From an uncultured Clostridia bacterium (GTDB lineage: Bacteria > Bacillota > Clostridia > UBA1381): a DNA stretch of 32,202 nt. The notes below the pieces were generated by a model, which saw nothing but the letters and a program-made list of their open reading frames with translations, was not told where the DNA came from and made no database searches. Position numbers and translations under genes: made by a program. Of the stretch, positions 31,461 through 32,202 are shown piece by piece; position 1 is the first letter of the stretch; every line of letters begins with the position of its first letter. The stretch spans positions 1-32,202 of the forward strand of contig CAKSPW010000021.1 in assembly GCA_934486495.1 (NCBI GenBank), given 5' to 3'.

Positions 31461-31502
31461 AATACGATTGAAAAATCTATAATAAAAGCGGAGAGTGATA
31501 TT

Positions 31503-32099
31503 ATGGATTTTAAAACAAGTGAAACAAAACTAAATCTGATGCGTGCTTTTGCCGGCGAAAGTCAGGCAAGAAACAGATATGATTTTGCGGCGGATATTGC
31601 CAAGGAGCAAAAGCAGTATGTTATTGAGGCTGTATTTAAGTTTACTGCCGGGCAGGAAAGGGAGCACGCGAAGGTATTTTTAAATCATTTGAAGGATTTT
31701 GACGGTCAAACGATTGATTTTAGTGCAGGCTATCCCGTCAGTACCTCAAATTCGGTTGAGGAGCTGCTTTTGTTTGCGGCGCATAATGAGTATGCAGAGT
31801 ATAATGATGCTTACAAAAGCTTTGCCGAAACAGCCGAAAAGGAGGGATTTGCCGCACCGGCCGCATCCTTTAAAATGATTGCTGAGATTGAAAGGGAACA
31901 CGGCGACAGATTTTCAAGGCTTGCCGAGCTCGTATCAAAAAATATGCTTTACGTTTCAGATGTAAAGTGCAGCTGGATGTGTCTTAATTGCGGCCATATA
32001 TTTGAGGGTACAAATCCTCCTGCCGTTTGTCCTGTTTGCTCGCATGACAGAGGCTATTTTATACGACTTGAATTGGCACCGTACACATCGATAAAATAA
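31503..32099 (+). CDS. Rubrerythrin
   Basis: A 198-residue non-haem iron protein that reduces hydrogen peroxide in anaerobes. The ferritin-like four-helix domain (1 to about 145) holds diiron ligands in AFAGESQARNRY, AGQEREH, HNEYAEYN and IEREH motifs. The C-terminal rubredoxin-like domain has C160-x2-C163 and C176-x2-C179 for one iron. ATG 31503 follows GCGGAG (31489-31494). Domain order is the classical one (ferritin-like then rubredoxin), unlike reverse rubrerythrin. Confidence 0.96.
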   Translation: MDFKTSETKLNLMRAFAGESQARNRYDFAADIAKEQKQYVIEAVFKFTAGQEREHAKVFLNHLKDFDGQTIDFSAGYPVSTSNSVEELLLFAAHNEYAEYNDAYKSFAETAEKEGFAAPAASFKMIAEIEREHGDRFSRLAELVSKNMLYVSDVKCSWMCLNCGHIFEGTNPPAVCPVCSHDRGYFIRLELAPYTSIK

Positions 32100-32107
32100 A
32101 ATTATCT

Positions 32108-32143
32108 AAAAAATGGGGCGTTTCATCAAACACCCCATTTTTT
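32108..32143. terminator. Bidirectional intrinsic terminator
   Basis: AAAAAATGGGG (32108-32118) and CCCCATTTTTT (32133-32143) form a perfect 11-bp stem, with an inner GTTT/AAAC pairing. A and T tracts flank both sides, so it can serve the rubrerythrin gene and a convergent gene from the right. Confidence 0.92.
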
Positions 32144-32161
32144 AAAATCGTATTAATAAAC

Positions 32162-32202
32162 TTACTGTACGGCTTTTAAGGCTGCCGGGTAAGGTCGATT
32201 AT
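32162..32202 (-). CDS. Possible 3' end of a convergent gene (partial)
   Basis: On the minus strand a frame enters from the right edge and reads NRPYPAALKAVQ before a TAA stop (32162-32164). The bidirectional terminator directly after it fits a convergent gene end. Only 12 residues are visible, so no product can be named, and it may be chance. Confidence 0.35.
   Translation of the reverse strand, partial: NRPYPAALKAVQ

Noticed and set aside
31453..31483. TTGCAT-N19-TATAAT promoter for rubrerythrin
   Set aside because: The spacer is long, the -35 overlaps the bioY stop and the start site would fall on the ribosome site.

Overview
The window looks like a chromosomal segment of an anaerobic, endospore-forming member of the Clostridia (Firmicutes). 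It carries the spoIIGA-sigE-sigG sporulation cluster, a sporulation-type polysaccharide deacetylase, a 3D-domain cell-wall protein, a V-type ATPase operon of the bacterial ntp kind, rubrerythrin, an ECF-type BioY, strong AGGAGG-like ribosome binding sites, GTG starts and TTGACA-N17-TATAAT promoters. I see no rRNA, tRNA, insertion sequence, prophage or CRISPR array. All recognised genes are on the + strand, except a possible gene end at the right edge.

Layout. 1-5730: single-gene units for envelope and sporulation: a secreted SH3/stalk-domain protein, a PdaB/YlxY-like deacetylase, a G5+3D-domain protein and a TspO-family membrane protein, most ending in clear intrinsic terminators. 5804-8313: the forespore/mother-cell sigma cluster, with a promoter whose long 21-bp spacer recalls the Spo0A-dependent spoIIG promoter of Bacillus. 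8407-11125: a cation-efflux transporter, a protein that looks like a catalytically dead HisRS/HisZ relative with a Cys/His-rich tail, and a short Ppx/GppA phosphatase. 11178-15788: pheB-type ACT protein, hom, thrB, lysC and rlmB, the aspartate-to-homoserine-phosphate branch. lysC has a strong internal start signal. 15873-17525: an ACT-domain/UPF0210 pair. 17568-26179: nine V-type ATPase genes in the order G/H-C-I-K-F-E-A-B-D. 26806-28086: a secreted SH3+NlpC/P60 hydrolase. 28561-30815: rpmG-secE-nusG-rplK-rplA, with two similar L1-type leader elements before rplK and rplA. 30927-32099: bioY and rubrerythrin, then a bidirectional terminator.

How the parts connect. Two cell-wall genes 23 kb apart (3D-domain and NlpC/P60) have near-identical promoter layouts: a WalR/YycF-like direct repeat TGTAAN-N5-TGTAAN upstream of TTGACA-N17-TATAAT, plus a shared 13-mer TGTTACAAATAAG. 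This points to one envelope-stress or growth regulon. The sporulation sigma genes, the deacetylase and possibly TspO belong to the differentiation programme. The V-ATPase is the main energy-coupling complex seen. No clear novel defence or mobile system is present. The least explained gene is the HisRS-like protein with a metal-binding tail beside a cation-efflux gene.
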